A DNA stretch of 64,000 nt, from positions 12,694,563-12,758,562 of the forward strand of contig LR990048.1 in assembly GCA_905147135.1 (NCBI GenBank). Direction: 5' to 3'. Below the pieces are notes generated by a model. The model did not search any database, was not told the DNA's origin, and worked only from the letters and a program-made list of their open reading frames with translations. A program made the position numbers and the translations under genes. Below, piece by piece: positions 47,370 through 59,334 of the stretch (positions are counted from its first letter, which is position 1; each line of letters begins with the position of its first letter). The stretch comes from Blastobasis lacticolella (lineage: Eukaryota; Arthropoda; Insecta; Lepidoptera; Blastobasidae).

Positions 47370-48470
47370 GAGGTTCTTTAACAAAATAGCCAACCACGTC
47401 GTTTCCGTATAGAATAGCATATATTCGTATAGGTATCACACAGCCAAGCCATCTAATATAAAATGTTTCGATCGAAGTCAGAACGTTTGAAAGTTGTAAA
47501 CCAAATGGGCAGCAGGATATTCTGTTGTGTATTTTCAACACTTTATCCCCAGCATTCGCCTGCTAAATGTATAAAGATTGTGGCGAACCACAAGTGTTGA
47601 ACTACTGGTATACTGGTACAGACTGATGATGACAATAAATAAATTACCATTATTATAAGTACGTCTGTCTCACTGCCAGATAGTAGACCCCATTTGGAAA
47701 TTATTCAAATAAATCTTGACGGTCATGAGTCATGATCCTTGCATTTTTTATATATGTATACCGGGAAATGACTCAGACCCAAAAAGACGGGCCCCAAAAC
47801 ACAGTGCACTTTATTTTTATTTCTGATCTCATCTACGTAGTACACATACCTAATCAAGTTACGCTGTAAATGGCTATATTCGAAACAGGTATAAAGATTT
47901 GCTGGATTGTAAACGATACCACATTACTTTTAAAAATGTCAGCTTAAAAATAATAGGAGCTTAATCGATATTACAAGCATTTATTTAAATGGCAATGTTT
48001 GTAACTATATGTATGTATGTTCGGGGCAAATCTTGCAAGCCCAATTTGACCCACTTCGCGTTGCTCAACTTAGCTGAAATTTTCTGTACCTGTGTAAGTT
48101 AGATGACAATGAATGAATATGGTACCATGGAGCTGGTATGATGATAAGACCATCATGTTTGGGCTCTTTGGAATGGGCTTGATGAGTACTATACCGCGCG
48201 ATAGAAGCTTATAAAAACAAAATATTTTTCATTTGATAACCTTTTTTTTTTTCCCGCTCAACTATAGTATCTACCCACTAGATACTAAATTCATACGTGA
48301 TTTTTTAAATATTTTTGTTGGTCAAATTGCTCCACCAACAATCACAGAAGAAACTCCACGGATTTATCTACATTAACCACGTAGCCTGCATTTTTATGAT
48401 TTGGTATGTTTCGTACACAGATTGCACACCAATGTCCAATACATAGATGGTCATAATAATGGTGATGGTG
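47370..48470. other. Gene-free AT-rich stretch
   Basis: Nothing recognised apart from AT-rich background. Confidence 0.4.
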
Positions 48471-48473
48471 TTA

Positions 48474-48736
48474 TCTATACTAATGTTTTAATAAGGACGA
48501 AATATTTGTAATGAATATACTCAAAAACTACAGAATCAATTTTAAAAATTCTTTCTTTTATCAGCGAGTAACAGAGTCTATATTAGAGATCCCTAGGAAA
48601 ATGGCAATAATATAACCTAAGGTGAAGAAGGAGATGGTGTGGGTTGGCAGTAGGGTAGGTGTAGAGTATGTGTAGGGCCGGTAGAGTAGGGTAACGGTAG
48701 GAACCCTAGCGAACGAAGTCACACAGGGCCCACTAG
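48474..48736 (+). mobile_element. Non-autonomous Helitron with clean ends
   Basis: TCTATACTAATGTTTTAATA begins after A (48473). The 3' end is gaacgaagtcacacagggcc-cactag before T (48737). The body block ctcaaaaactacagaatcaa is the usual Lep1-like sequence. Confidence 0.75.
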
Positions 48737-48739
48737 TTT

Positions 48740-51700
48740 TTTATAATAGAGTAAGGCAAACAATAAAGCTCGAGTATTCTTTTGCTCAAGCTGCTAGAAT
48801 GAATATATGCTTAAAAATGTATTCAATCCCATAAAATTACAGTCGAGGTGGTCGCGATGTTGCCTTCATCGACTGTTTTAAAATACTATTTGTACCTTTA
48901 TACTGTCGTCGGTCAATGATTTTTCCTTGTTAAGCTTCCTGATGAAATGATTCAAGGATAATCAATTTCCCCTTTGTTAAGACGGCGTTTTAATCACACT
49001 CATTGTTCTCAGGATACGAGAGTTTAACCAAATAATGCCTTGTGAGTTTAACTTTCAAACACAGTTGTTTATCTGCTCTACGAAGATTCGTAGGGCTTGT
49101 TCGTAATTAAAATGAAACCATAAGTAGCGAGTGCATGTGTAAATACAACAAACCTTTGAATATAAGTATCTAGTAATTGGTTTTGGATTTTCGAATGTTT
49201 TCCTTTACTTATGCTAAGACCTCGCTTCTTGCCTCTCAATGCCTGTAGGTCGACGGGAGGTAAAAGTTTTGATAAGTATTTTGTAAGTATCAATATGTAC
49301 ATAGGTATATGATCCATTGATTTTGTTGACCAAAACTTTACTTAAACTTGAACTGCCACCGAACTAAAGTCGACCCTAATATTTTGTGTGGACGGATGGA
49401 TATATTTGGAAAATAGTTTATTTCCTATATCCGTGAAAAGATAAACTCCCTTCTGAGGAAATTGTCTTGACCAACCGTCAGTATTGTATATCATACTTAT
49501 TTCTCTTCCTTTCGAGATAGACAGCCCTAAAAGGGATGAATGCAATTCACACGAAAGCGAACAATAGAGACGACATGAAAAAAAGCCGTGCAGCCACTTT
49601 CCGCGCTCGCAATTTCGCGTTGCGTGATAGACGCAGCATGTCAAACGTTTCTAATGCATGTTTATGTCCACACAGTGATTGTCCCTGTCTTTACAATGGG
49701 GAGTGATCAAAGCATTTTGTTTTATTGATGTTTTATTGTTTGTTTTCTATTTGGCATCAATATTTTGTACGTGACGTATTCGAATTCGAATTAGTGGCCA
49801 TTTATCACGTAATGAGAAAACTGGAGCTGCAATTCCCGCTGTCCCCCAAATCTACCTACATCTTTCACACTCGTCGCAACTTACAATATGTGTGAAAAAG
49901 ATAGGTAAAGTTGGGGACAACAGAAATGATTCAATTACTCTTTGATGAGAGCTTCAGAAAGGGTATATATTCATAAATATAATGGATACTTATTAAATAC
50001 AATCAATAAAAAAGCTTGCTATCAGGCTTGCTCGTTTTCTCCCTCTATTATACAAAAAAAGAAAAGGCCAACAGACACTTTTTTATTCGTCTAACCTCCA
50101 CGTTCAAATATTATTATACTACACCTAGCTACACCTAATTGAAGGACATTTCATTTATAACAACCGCGACAACATTCCTATGAATATTTTACCTAGTAGA
50201 AAAGTCGCCATACAAAGGCGACGCCTGTGAAAAGTACGTACCTCCCTACCTACTTATTGTTTTGTTCCAATGTCACGGTTACAGAACAGGTAACTATTGT
50301 TGTTTTTGCCGCCGCCACGAGTAATTACATCCACGCCGCAGCCCTGATATTAAAAGGACAAGCAATGAATTGTTTTTGTGAGAAAAATTATTGTTATGTT
50401 AAACGCCTTTCTGTCACGAACTGAGAAAAGGCCCCTATTTAAGTCCTAATCAAGATTTCTTATACCCATGGTCCTAATAGAAATCATCATCAGTTTACAA
50501 GGTTGCTTGAAGTAATATAGCCTTAAACTGACGACACGTGTTCTAGAAAGCAAGGTGTACCTACAAAACAATAATTCATTGTTAATATGGCTGGTTCTAT
50601 TTTATAGAAGCTTTTTTCTGAGAACATAAACAGTGCGCAGTAAATCACCAAAACAAAGATTTAGAAATCCAACACCGGCAGGTTAGTTTTAAAACGGTTC
50701 TTTGTAATAAAACCTTACGTCACTGGGACGCAAAAAATACTCGAAATAGCATTGCTTAACAGCTAATTGCATCGGCGTTGAACCGTGCAGCGGCTGCTAT
50801 GAAATCTATATTTTACCACCAGAAGTAGGTGTGCGATCAGACAAAACAATGCGATTGTGTAGATAGAAACTTATTTCAATATGAATTGCTACCGAGTTGG
50901 TTTGAGACTATATCGTTGAACGGAAGAAGTAATATTATTCAACCAATGTTAGTCATGGATAGCGAACGTTTCATGAACATTGACTAGTTTTTCAGTTCGA
51001 CACCTAGACATTATGTTCATATTCATACAATATACACTATGTAGCCATATTTAATTGGCGTGACATAAGACATAAATATTGATGAAACATTGATATTCGT
51101 CCATTGCACTATTTATAATCCGTAAATAAGTATGATAAATGCAGCAAAAACGTTTTTGACGAGAGGTTGAGCGTCTCTATTATTTAAAAGTGCGTGATTT
51201 TTTAAAAACTTTACTGCTCAATAACACAAGTACATGACGTAGATTGGAGTAGCTCTGAAAAGTTTAGCTGTTTTTATAAGTTTACTTAGAAAAGTGATGT
51301 AGGTAAAAGTTATTTATAAAGCTGTAATATAACTATTATCGATCGATTAGTTGGGCTTTTCTTTGAGTCATTCTTTTATGACATTAATAGCAAACGTGCG
51401 TGACCTTACACCTTCGTTAAAATACCAGCGTTTGGACAACTAAAAATTATATTAGTGGATTTTGACCGCAATAAATTGATAACATTAATTTGACTAACCG
51501 AATTGAGAATCTCATCTCTTTTTTATTTCGGTTATTATTGTACCTAATACAAACTAGGTAATTAGGTAATTTAGAGTAAGGTTTTTATTGTTCATGTTTA
51601 TGTTGTAAATATCTCTTTTATTGTAAATAAAGTTTTATTTCTCCATGCAAAGTGTATGTTAATTTTAGTAAAAGAAAATTTGTTTTTTTTTTAATAATTT

Positions 51701-51740
51701 TAATAGAATAAAGCTGTAATTATTTTGAATATTTTACAAT
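48740..51740. other. Gene-free stretch
   Basis: No gene is supported. A 30-bp piece of the A-tailed LINE family is at 50025-50055. An AATAAA with T-rich context at about 51626 (tattgtaaataaagttttat) looks like a 3' processing site on the plus strand, but no coding exon precedes it in this window. Confidence 0.4.
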
Positions 51741-51744
51741 AAAA

Positions 51745-51912
51745 TTCATCATCGTCTTATCAGTCGAAATACACCCACTGCAGGGCATAGGCCTCCCCCA
51801 GAGATCTCCACAAAGGCCGGTATTGTGCCTTCCGCATCCAGCTGGTACCTGCGATCTATACCAGGTCGTCGGTCCGACTAGTGGGAGGCCTACCCACGCT
51901 GTATCCTGAAAT
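51745..51912 (-). repeat. GAT-tailed LINE 3' end, second subfamily
   Basis: On the minus strand TAGGCCTCCCACTAGTCGGA, GGCACAATACCGGCC-like and GGGGGAGGCCTATGCCCTGC are followed by GTGGGTG and a short GATGATG tail. This is the familiar gene-desert LINE tail of Lepidoptera. Confidence 0.65.
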
Positions 51913-52429
51913 TATAGTAAAACATTTTAAACTAAAAATATTAATAAAGATATATTTGTAACACCAAGATCGTTTATCTTCTATATCTCTATATATGTAT
52001 ATTAATGCCTAACTAAAATCTCATAAAACCGAAAAGATTCAACTCACTTAGCAAGTCTAAATGGAATAGTCAATAAGTAGAGGTCTTCGGGCCTCAAGGT
52101 ATAGTTTGATCTGAGGGTATAGGTAAAGAAGTATTTCTATTATCGTAACCGGCTTTGTTAAAAAGCAATGTAATTGGTAGAAGGCCGCTCGTTACCTTTA
52201 ATTACGTTATTAGTTTTCTTTTTTTATTTATAATTGAGATACCAGATTTCTCTGAAATTCGATTGATAACATCATCACGTTGCACTGGACGTAAACAGTT
52301 AGCCAGCAGTCGTGTCCGAGCCGAGATAGCCGAGTGACCCGGAAAACAATATCAAAAAGTGTAAACATAAGCGTCGCCTATTAAGTTACAATTTGATTGC
52401 AGTTTATTTTTATTACGGTCAGTTTTAAT

Positions 52430-52620
52430 TTATCCTTGGCACGCTCCGCCCCGACCCCCGCCCGTTGCCATGGCAACTGAGAATATCAAACATCGCGTCA
52501 CCATGTCGGTCCAGTGGGAATGCCCTTAGCTTGACGTTATCACCACCATAAAGTCTAGGGATGGCGTAACAATGGCACGGGTGCCTCAGACGGCACGCGA
52601 CAAAAATATCGCGGTTAGCG
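52430..52620. promoter_or_regulatory. GC-rich patch with a perfect X-box (RFX-type site)
   Basis: GTTGCCATGGCAAC at 52464-52477 is a fully palindromic match to the X-box bound by RFX factors, found upstream of many ciliary genes. It is preceded by a GC-box-like run (ctccgccccgacccccgccc). No obvious coding exon starts within several hundred bases on either strand, so the target, if any, is unknown. Confidence 0.35.
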
Positions 52621-53535
52621 ATTTATTTAAGAAAGAAAGAAATAATAAATTAACTTTCAGTCTAGTTCAATATGGATACAATTTATCGAAAACGAAAGTG
52701 TTGCAATTAAATAAAGTTTTTCGGGCAATAACGCCAATAGACACTGTCTGATAATAGTTGTCTGGAAAAAACTGTCTTTTGCTATTAAGTATAACAATAT
52801 TCTCATCTACTCGTAGGTGCTTAAACTTGTGTTTTTTCAGAAATGAATAACAATAAAGTTTCGCATTGAAACCGTTTGTTCAAATACCTATCACTAAGTC
52901 AAGATTCTTTGACTGCACGTCACGTGGCCGTACTGTTACACAATTTTATAAAAAACGGCACGTTCGCCAAATAAGGTTCGCCATCTCTGGTCTAGGGGAT
53001 TAAACCACACAAAGGTTTCGTGTTTAATATTTCTATGTCGGAACTAAACGGTTAAATATTGATTCTCACAGATATTTATAAAATCACACGAAACCATACG
53101 GCCAGATGATCCGCCTGATGGAAAGCATCTACCGTCGACCAGGACATCTGCCTGCCACCTAAGGAAAGCGGCTGCGGTGAGGCCTGCGGTCTGCCTTTGA
53201 GGTGTCTGTGAACATGCCTTTTGTAGTGCTAAAGAAAAAAATCGGGATCGAGGGCTCATTGCACATATTGCACGTACGCTGCACATACATCGATTTTGAA
53301 GATTTAGGCGGTCAAAAACATTTTTTGTTTGAAATTAGTTCTACGTGCGATAAGGAATAACAAAACAACAATTTTAAGTGAAATAATAGATTATATGTAT
53401 TTACACAAGATTATACCCATATATATTGTACAGACATAGACTTTGGGTCAGTTTAAAACGAAAATACGTAGTAAAATACAACTAAAACTAACAATTATTA
53501 TCCTAATTCTTCACTACATGAGACAAATAAAATAA
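52621..53535. other. Intergenic stretch with a LINE-tail piece
   Basis: 53090-53250 on the minus strand has a diverged A-tailed-family piece (catacggccagatgatccgc, tgatggaaagcatctaccg). The rest is AT-rich. No inverted repeat matching the flank of the transposase fragment to the right was found. Confidence 0.4.
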
Positions 53536-53538
53536 TCT

Positions 53539-54388
53539 TCAATCCTCCTCAGGAGGCCGTCCCTCCTCCTCCTCTTTATTTGGCTCGGCAGACATTAGTA
53601 ATTCTATTGTTTGCGGAAGGAATGCTTTGCATGATGTTGTTTTTACTTGTCTCATGCAGCTAATGATTGGGTCAGAACTTAATAAAAGCCTATTGTAAAT
53701 GTCTAAATTACATTCCTCTCTAGAAAACTTTCTGGCGAAGTTAAGTCGGTATGACCGGAAATGTTTGTTTCTGGCTTCTGCTGCCCCTTCCGATAGTTGG
53801 CCAATAGGAAGTAATGATGTTTCGATGATTTGTCCACCATGCATCAATAGTTTATGCATGGTTGGAGTCATAGGGTGCCATCCATATAGCTCCACGTATA
53901 ATTTTGAGGTATCGTAGGCATATTCGTCATATTTTCTGGTATTAATTTCGTGTAATTTCTGATGCCAATTCCAGGTTTTCAAAGAATCTTCTGTTAGTGT
54001 TGCCGTCATTCGTATTTCCAAAGTTAGCCTTCGGCATATCGATGAGAAGTCCGGTTTCATTGCGAAATCTCTCTTGGATTTTTGACTTTCGTTTTGTTTC
54101 TATTGATTTTTCTTCTTCTGTTCTCCTTTCTCTATATTTTTTTACTGGTAATTTGTATGATAGATGGATTATGCTTTCGAAAATCCGAATCCTAGCGTGT
54201 AATACCGACAAGCCGAATTCTAGAGCTTGGGGGCTCACATTTTCAGTATGTGCGATTCTGTTCCTCCATACTGAGCTAAATTTCATAAAAATCCAGTTTT
54301 TCAGGCAAAGTTGGTAAATTTCCTCTTTGAATCTGGTCAAACAAATATTTTCAAGCCACAAATTTAATGCCCGAAGCACTAGATGGAC
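53539..54388 (-). pseudogene. RAG1/Transib-like DDE transposase, C-terminal region
   Basis: A minus-strand exon appears to begin at 54388 after the acceptor-like CCTTTGTTTTAG (a stop lies in frame just before it). The first frame (to 53945) holds LSVLHARIRIFESIIHLSYK and PKANFGNTNDGNTNRRFFEN. The second frame resumes with RKYDEYAYDTSKLYVELYGW and MTPTMHKLLMHGGQIIE. It then has LPIGQLSEGAAEARNKHFRS, ARKFSR and LLLSSDPIIS, ending in an acidic tail at 53539. The order and spacing match the C-terminal half of RAG1 and Transib transposases; the Glu of SEGAAEARNK corresponds to their third catalytic residue. Between ASEIT and NTRKYDEY the frame changes and roughly 20 residues expected by family are absent, so the copy is broken or contains an unrecognised intron. 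The N-terminal part with the first catalytic Asp is not present; a LINE occupies the sequence upstream. Confidence 0.65.
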
Positions 54389-54825
54389 CTAAAACAAAGG
54401 ATAATATGTATTTAACTTAAATTGGATAAAGTTATAAAAATTACATTATTCTGACTTATAAGATTTCAATGCCTTTAATTTAAAAAACCGCGCGATTCCG
54501 CGGTCAATTTTTTTTGCATTATATAGTTGAGCATGTTATATATTAAAAATTAAAGAAAATTCCACAGGGACGGACCCTGAAGTTATTCATAATGCCTTTC
54601 TAAAATTTATAAATACAAAAAATCACATTATTAATAGAGCTATCTTTGTTAACTATAAATTATTGGAATAAAAATGAACAATTAGTTAATAACCATAGAA
54701 AAGCATTGGTACATACCTGAATTATCGCAATCTATCACTTTCACTTTAATGCAAGTATTAAAAAATAAGTAATGCACTTTACAAATGTTGTAAGTTTGGG
54801 AGCGCCGAGAACAGACACGTACACG

Positions 54826-54942
54826 TTAAGCGACTATCGAATTCGACTGCCGGCGGGTCGGCTCCAGCGCATCGGGAAGGGGTGGGATGGTCACTACATT
54901 GTTCCTGGAGTTGTCTACTACCTCAGGTAGTCGATGATTCAT
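54826..54942 (-). CDS. Short ATG frame of unknown origin
   Basis: The minus strand opens MNHRLPEVVDNSRNNVV and ends SNSIVA with TAA at 54828-54826, 38 codons. It is GC-richer than its surroundings. It follows directly after the T-rich tract and TTTTAAG that end the LINE at 54993-55540. It may be the terminal coding exon of something, or part of the LINE 3' region. Low confidence. Confidence 0.25.
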   Translation of the reverse strand: MNHRLPEVVDNSRNNVVTIPPLPDALEPTRRQSNSIVA

Positions 54943-54992
54943 CTTAAAACAATAAAAAAAAAATGACTTATGGCCGCCTAAATGGCTCAAAT

Positions 54993-55540
54993 CTATGTAT
55001 GTGCGCTGTAAAAAGGCACGCTATTTCCGTATGTTAGTTGGATGCCAGGCATCCAAATGTTGCGGATGAAATCAATCTCATCGTCGAAGGGGTGGTGGCG
55101 GAAATTGACGAATAATGGCACTAAGTTAAACAGTTCTCCGGAACATTCCCCATTGTATAGACGGGAGAGAACACACAGAGAAACAACGTCTCCCGGAGAC
55201 CTAAGGGATCCAAACCACCTATGAGTAGCGGATCGGGGACTATACGAATAGCCCGGCATTGCATGGAATCAAGGGGAAGGAGTTGGTACTAGGGTGCTCC
55301 AGTCAGCTGAGAGCTGTACTCTATACGGGAACGAAGCTTTATAGAGCAAACGTCGAAACGCCGCCCAGGTGTGAAGCACTTTTTGGCTTTATTAAGCACC
55401 CCAAGTTTTTTTGAAGCCAGTTTGTCTTTACCCTCCAAGTGATACCTAAATTGGGCTTCATTCAAAATGTCGACGCCAAGGATCATAATACACTTCGAGA
55501 TGTTACGTTCTGGAACCATTGGCACTACCTACATCAAATG
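54993..55540 (-). pseudogene. Jockey-like LINE C-terminal end
   Basis: The upper piece (55525-55289) reads FRYHLEGKDKLASKKLGVLN and KAKKCFTPGRR, then EYSSQLTGAP. The lower piece (55259-54993) reads VVSLCVLSRLYNGECSGELF and FRHHPF. This is the conserved post-polymerase region of jockey-clade LINEs common in Lepidoptera. A frame change separates the pieces. The 3' side is TTTAGGCGGCCATAAG plus a T-rich tract. 5'-truncated and dead. Confidence 0.8.
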
Positions 55541-55671
55541 TCATAAAAAATTCAATAACTCGAAAATTTGCTCCATCGTGATCCTTAACGACATTTCCGT
55601 GAATCGATCGATGTCCATAGAATGTTCAAATTCATATAATATTCATTTCAAATTACGATCGGGCTTAAGGG

Positions 55672-56070
55672 TATATATATGTCGCAGCCGGATGGTTAAA
55701 TTAGCCGGTTAATTAAACGGCTAGCTATTTAAGCGGTTATTTAATTGAAAATTGGCCAAATTCATGAACTTTGAAAGTAAAGTCAAATGAACGATATTGC
55801 CTCGAGTTTACGGAGCTCTTCCATTCATTGGCATAACCTAAACTAACCGAATAGAAACCTAATGCAAACTATTATTATACTTTGAAGTTACTGTGGGTAG
55901 GTTAGCATTGGAACAGTGTGTGGAAGAGCTGCGTAAACTCGAGGCAATATCGTTCTTTCAACATCACTTTAAAATCTTATGGAACTGGCAAGTTTTAAAC
56001 TAAATAATTGCTCAAAAAGCTAGCCGTTTAGTTAACTGGCTAATTTAACCATCCGGCTGCGACATATATA
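55672..56070. mobile_element. 0.4-kb foldback element
   Basis: GTCGCAGCCGGATGGTTAAA at 55681 returns inverted at 56044-56063, and the arms stay similar inward. Both carry a GCTAGC(C)GTTTA-like block, then AACGATATTGCCTCGAG and TTTACG.AGCTCTTCC. Arm length is about 170 bp with a loop of roughly 40-50 bp (near 55850-55900). ATATAT flanks both ends, consistent with a TA-rich target. No coding capacity. Confidence 0.75.
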
Positions 56071-56127
56071 AACTATCGTTGATACTTGTCACAAAAAATA
56101 ATTGGTAAATTGCAGCCTTTTAAAAGT

Positions 56128-56215
56128 ATTCACTGGGTTTCTTACCGCGTACCCTGGTACCCGAAAATAATAATTTTTAATATGTGTTTTTATGACCGTG
56201 ATAGTTTAAATCTCT
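56128..56215 (+). repeat. Fragment of the interspersed repeat at 25989
   Basis: tgggtttcttaccgcgtacc and tgaccgtgatagtttaaa match the 25989 and 42377 copies. Confidence 0.55.
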
Positions 56216-56330
56216 GCCTTGTACCTTTGACGTGGCAGTTGAAATTACTTACAGTGAAAGAGATCTCCTTGTTAGATGTGTAGATGTCTTAACTATGAAA
56301 ATGGAATGAACGATCATTTATAATTACTAC

Positions 56331-56514
56331 ATAATATAAAACAAAACCCCAAGCTGTTTGTGTCTGTTCGTGATAACTCAAAAACTACTGAACGGATTTT
56401 CATGCGGTTTCCACCAATAGACAGAGCTAAGTGATAAGAATCACTAGTGATTCATGAGGAAGGTTTATGTGTGTAATTAATTTGTTAAGGTGCGAAGCCG
56501 GGGCGGGTCGCTAG
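56331..56514 (+). mobile_element. Non-autonomous Helitron copy
   Basis: Contains tgataactcaaaaactactg, aacggattttcatgcggttt and the terminus gcgaagccggggcgggtcgCTAG before T (56515). A second, more decayed Helitron 3' end follows at 56521-56642 (gtagaacgccacgcgaacc). Confidence 0.7.
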
Positions 56515-56709
56515 TATTTAATATGAAAGTAAAAACACACCTCGTTTATGTCTTTAATATGAAGGCTTTAAAGTGTAGGGTGGGTTTAGGGTAGGGTAGG
56601 TGTAGAACGCCACGCGAACCAAGTCGCGCTGAGGCCAATAGTGTATTATAATTACTGAGACAGCTTCTGCTATCCGAAAATCGCAAACACAATCCGCAGT
56701 AGTTCATTA

Positions 56710-56945
56710 AGTTTCTGTTACCAACGGCCGCGTAGCAGACACCGCGCCGCGACCACTGTGACATTGGCTTTACTGTCTGCAAGATCGAAATTTTCACGAA
56801 CTCCGGTTTCGTCGGGTTTTATACAGATAATGGCTGTCAGGGTTCCTTTGCACGCTTCACGGCGGCAGATTCCAATGTTATGTAGATTGAATAGTGACGG
56901 TGTAATGGAAGAGGCCGTCACAGTGCTTTGTTGCACCACAATAGA
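56710..56945. repeat. Repeat shared with 60118-60190
   Basis: Both places carry ctgttacc(a/g)ac..g.cgcg, ggtagcagacac-like and tgtgacattggctt-like blocks in order. Family not named. The open frames on both strands here (56718-56949) have no recognised product. Confidence 0.4.
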
Positions 56946-57124
56946 CTGAGTCTAGGAATAACTAGCTCCCGACGTGACTGACGGGCTTCGCTTGCTCGAA
57001 TAGGAGGATTTGTTTCTGTTAAGTTTTGTTAATTATAGCGCCATTAGGCAGGTCCTTCTGACGGTTGCCGGTGATAAAATAAGTGGAGATTTATGTCAGA
57101 AACAAGCCGTCCGTTATAAGTTGT

Positions 57125-57240
57125 TTCATTTAATAACAGACCACCTGTTAGGTTGAACCCATAACATCTACGATTCATGCACTTTACACAAAAATGCAGA
57201 ACCGCAGATGCATTTTTTTGTCACAATTCCTTTGTTCCAG
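57125..57240 (+). repeat. BmC1-like LINE tail fragment
   Basis: agaccacctgttaggttgaa, cccataacatctacgattca and aaatgcagaaccgcag follow the order of the copy at 18110. Confidence 0.6.
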
Positions 57241-57297
57241 TCCCTAGTTTCATTTAACCCAACCAATAAGGATCATACATCCTACCTATATGGTCGT

Positions 57298-57546
57298 GTA
57301 GTGTCCGGCAAAGCAGAATAGCACCAACCCCTTACACTCGGGGGTGTCGTACAAGGCGACTAATACTTTCGAGGCATAAGAGTCACGGTAGGCTGGAAAA
57401 TGGGCTGCAGCGTTTTTCCATTGTTATATTTACAATACTGCGATCTTCAACCCGCCTGCCAAGCGTGGAGATTATGCCAGTAACCTCCCCTTTTCGTGGG
57501 AGAGGCCCTAAGTCCTGCAGTGGATTGTTATGGGCTGTGAAGCGAG
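57298..57546 (+). repeat. GAT-tailed LINE 3' end
   Basis: Near-complete copy: gtgtccggcaaagcagaata, ccccttacactcgggggtgt, aaaatgggctgcagcg, ccgcctgccaagcgtggaga, cgtgggagaggccctaagtc, ctgtga. The terminal GAT run is lost. Confidence 0.75.
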
Positions 57547-57549
57547 TGT

Positions 57550-58940
57550 ACACAAACCACATATCCCATATGTTTCTACGCGTATTCTATTTAAAATAGT
57601 TGTATGGCAAACTCCCAGTAATGAATGAAGTTGGTTATTCGCTATGTGTTTTGTCTGGCTGATAAGAATCTTCATGATCGCACAATGAATGTATCTAAAA
57701 GCACGACGGGACTACAGTAGGTACCAACACTACATCGTTTCAATTCATACCCAGCTACTGATTTCGTAAGGTATTGAACCTACCTAATTACAATCTGCTA
57801 CCAAGTCGCAGGTATTTCTTTTTCTGAAATATTTTTACTAATCAAATATAGGGATCATTGGACTTAAGGTAACATCGTTGTCAAGTATTGTTGACATTTT
57901 AGTGAACAAGCAGCGTCATGTATCAAAATATTCAACTTATCATGCAGAAAATTTAACTTGAAAGCCTTCCGTCTGGAGGCGGGCGGTTCAAAAATAGGGC
58001 CCCTGTCCCGTTACCGTGAAGACCTGCAACGGTTTAAATTTCTCAATTAAATATATACACAAATAAATATTGCGAATATTGTATCAATTATAAGTAAGCC
58101 TTGGTTAGTCAGTGACATAAAGCATGATAAATTTTCCTACAACAAAATGAGTCAGTCGTGCTTTTGTCATGTAAAATTTTATTATCACTGTATTAGTACA
58201 AGTGGCGAAATTTTTCGGTTATCTGGATATCTTCGTTGGTTTGTATTTCCCCTCTAGCATCTTAGTTTTCATGAGAGGCGGGGGGCGAGGTCAGTCAAGT
58301 AAGAGAGCGTAGTAAAATAATAGAGAATATTTCGGCAATTTGTTCCACATTTCGGTAGTAATTTGAGTGGCGCTGTTTAGATGATTTAGTGCCAAACTGC
58401 AAGATAAATGACACTTATAATTATGTTACCTACTTACAGTCCGAGACATATTTCAGTATTGGTACGATAAAAAATATAAATAACAGTACATTAATAGTAG
58501 ATTAATGTATTTGTTTTGCACATTATGTAGAGTAGATGCCAATTTTATCTCTGCTATTTAGATAATTGAGTTGATTCAAACTTGCGTCATACCTATTGTG
58601 AAAATAATAGACAATACTTTAAATACTTGATGGGGCGAATATGGGGCCCTACCACCATCTTCTGGACATAAGCCAACCTCACCTGCTCGCGGTCCCCCTG
58701 CTGACAGATGGAAGAGGCTCTTGCGAATCGGCTCCTTCTCAATGGGTTGTTTGCAGGTCAGATAGCAGCCGCACCACCGCTTTACCGCTACAATGAAATA
58801 TGAAGAAGATAAGTACTTAATATAAACACCAATTTATTAACATTGGAGAAGCCCTCTACTGATGAGTATGTTTCACCTAGCCTGCAGGCAATATTACATA
58901 GAATTTCTATTCAATATAATTATATTATTTATTTTTATAC
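57550..58940. other. Gene-free stretch
   Basis: 58690-58800 (ggtcagatagcagccgcacc and neighbours) resembles part of the SINE body at 59335. Otherwise no gene or named repeat is seen. Confidence 0.4.
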
Positions 58941-58949
58941 ACTACTCAG

Positions 58950-59290
58950 CGATGGACGAGCAGACAACGTACGTGATCGTATGCGGTAGCTGTCGCATGT
59001 AACATCTATGATTGGGTTTTGATGTAAATTACACATGATTGATCAACATATCCCGTTCCACTGCTGAACGTAAGAGTATCGCCATTTTTTTCGGTCATAG
59101 GCAATCCGCATCCATCCACTGCCAGACACCTTTTTAAGGTCATCCGTACATCACTTAGGCTTCTGTAAATCTAACAGAAAAGCAGACGCGTTGCATTGTC
59201 ACTGCGATGACCAAGATGATATGCCTCATGCCTGTAATTTCTAGTTTCTTATCTAGATGGAAAAAACAAATAAAGCGGTAGCTTGATAGA
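58950..59290 (+). repeat. Diverged BmC1-like LINE tail
   Basis: gatggacgagcagacaacgt, tgtaacatctatgatt, gcattgtcactgcgatgacc and atgcctgtaatttcta align with the 18110 copy, with about 70 bp of unrelated sequence in the middle. Confidence 0.6.
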
Positions 59291-59334
59291 GCCTACCACT
59301 AGTTGGATATAGGTAGATATGTCATGTACCAACG

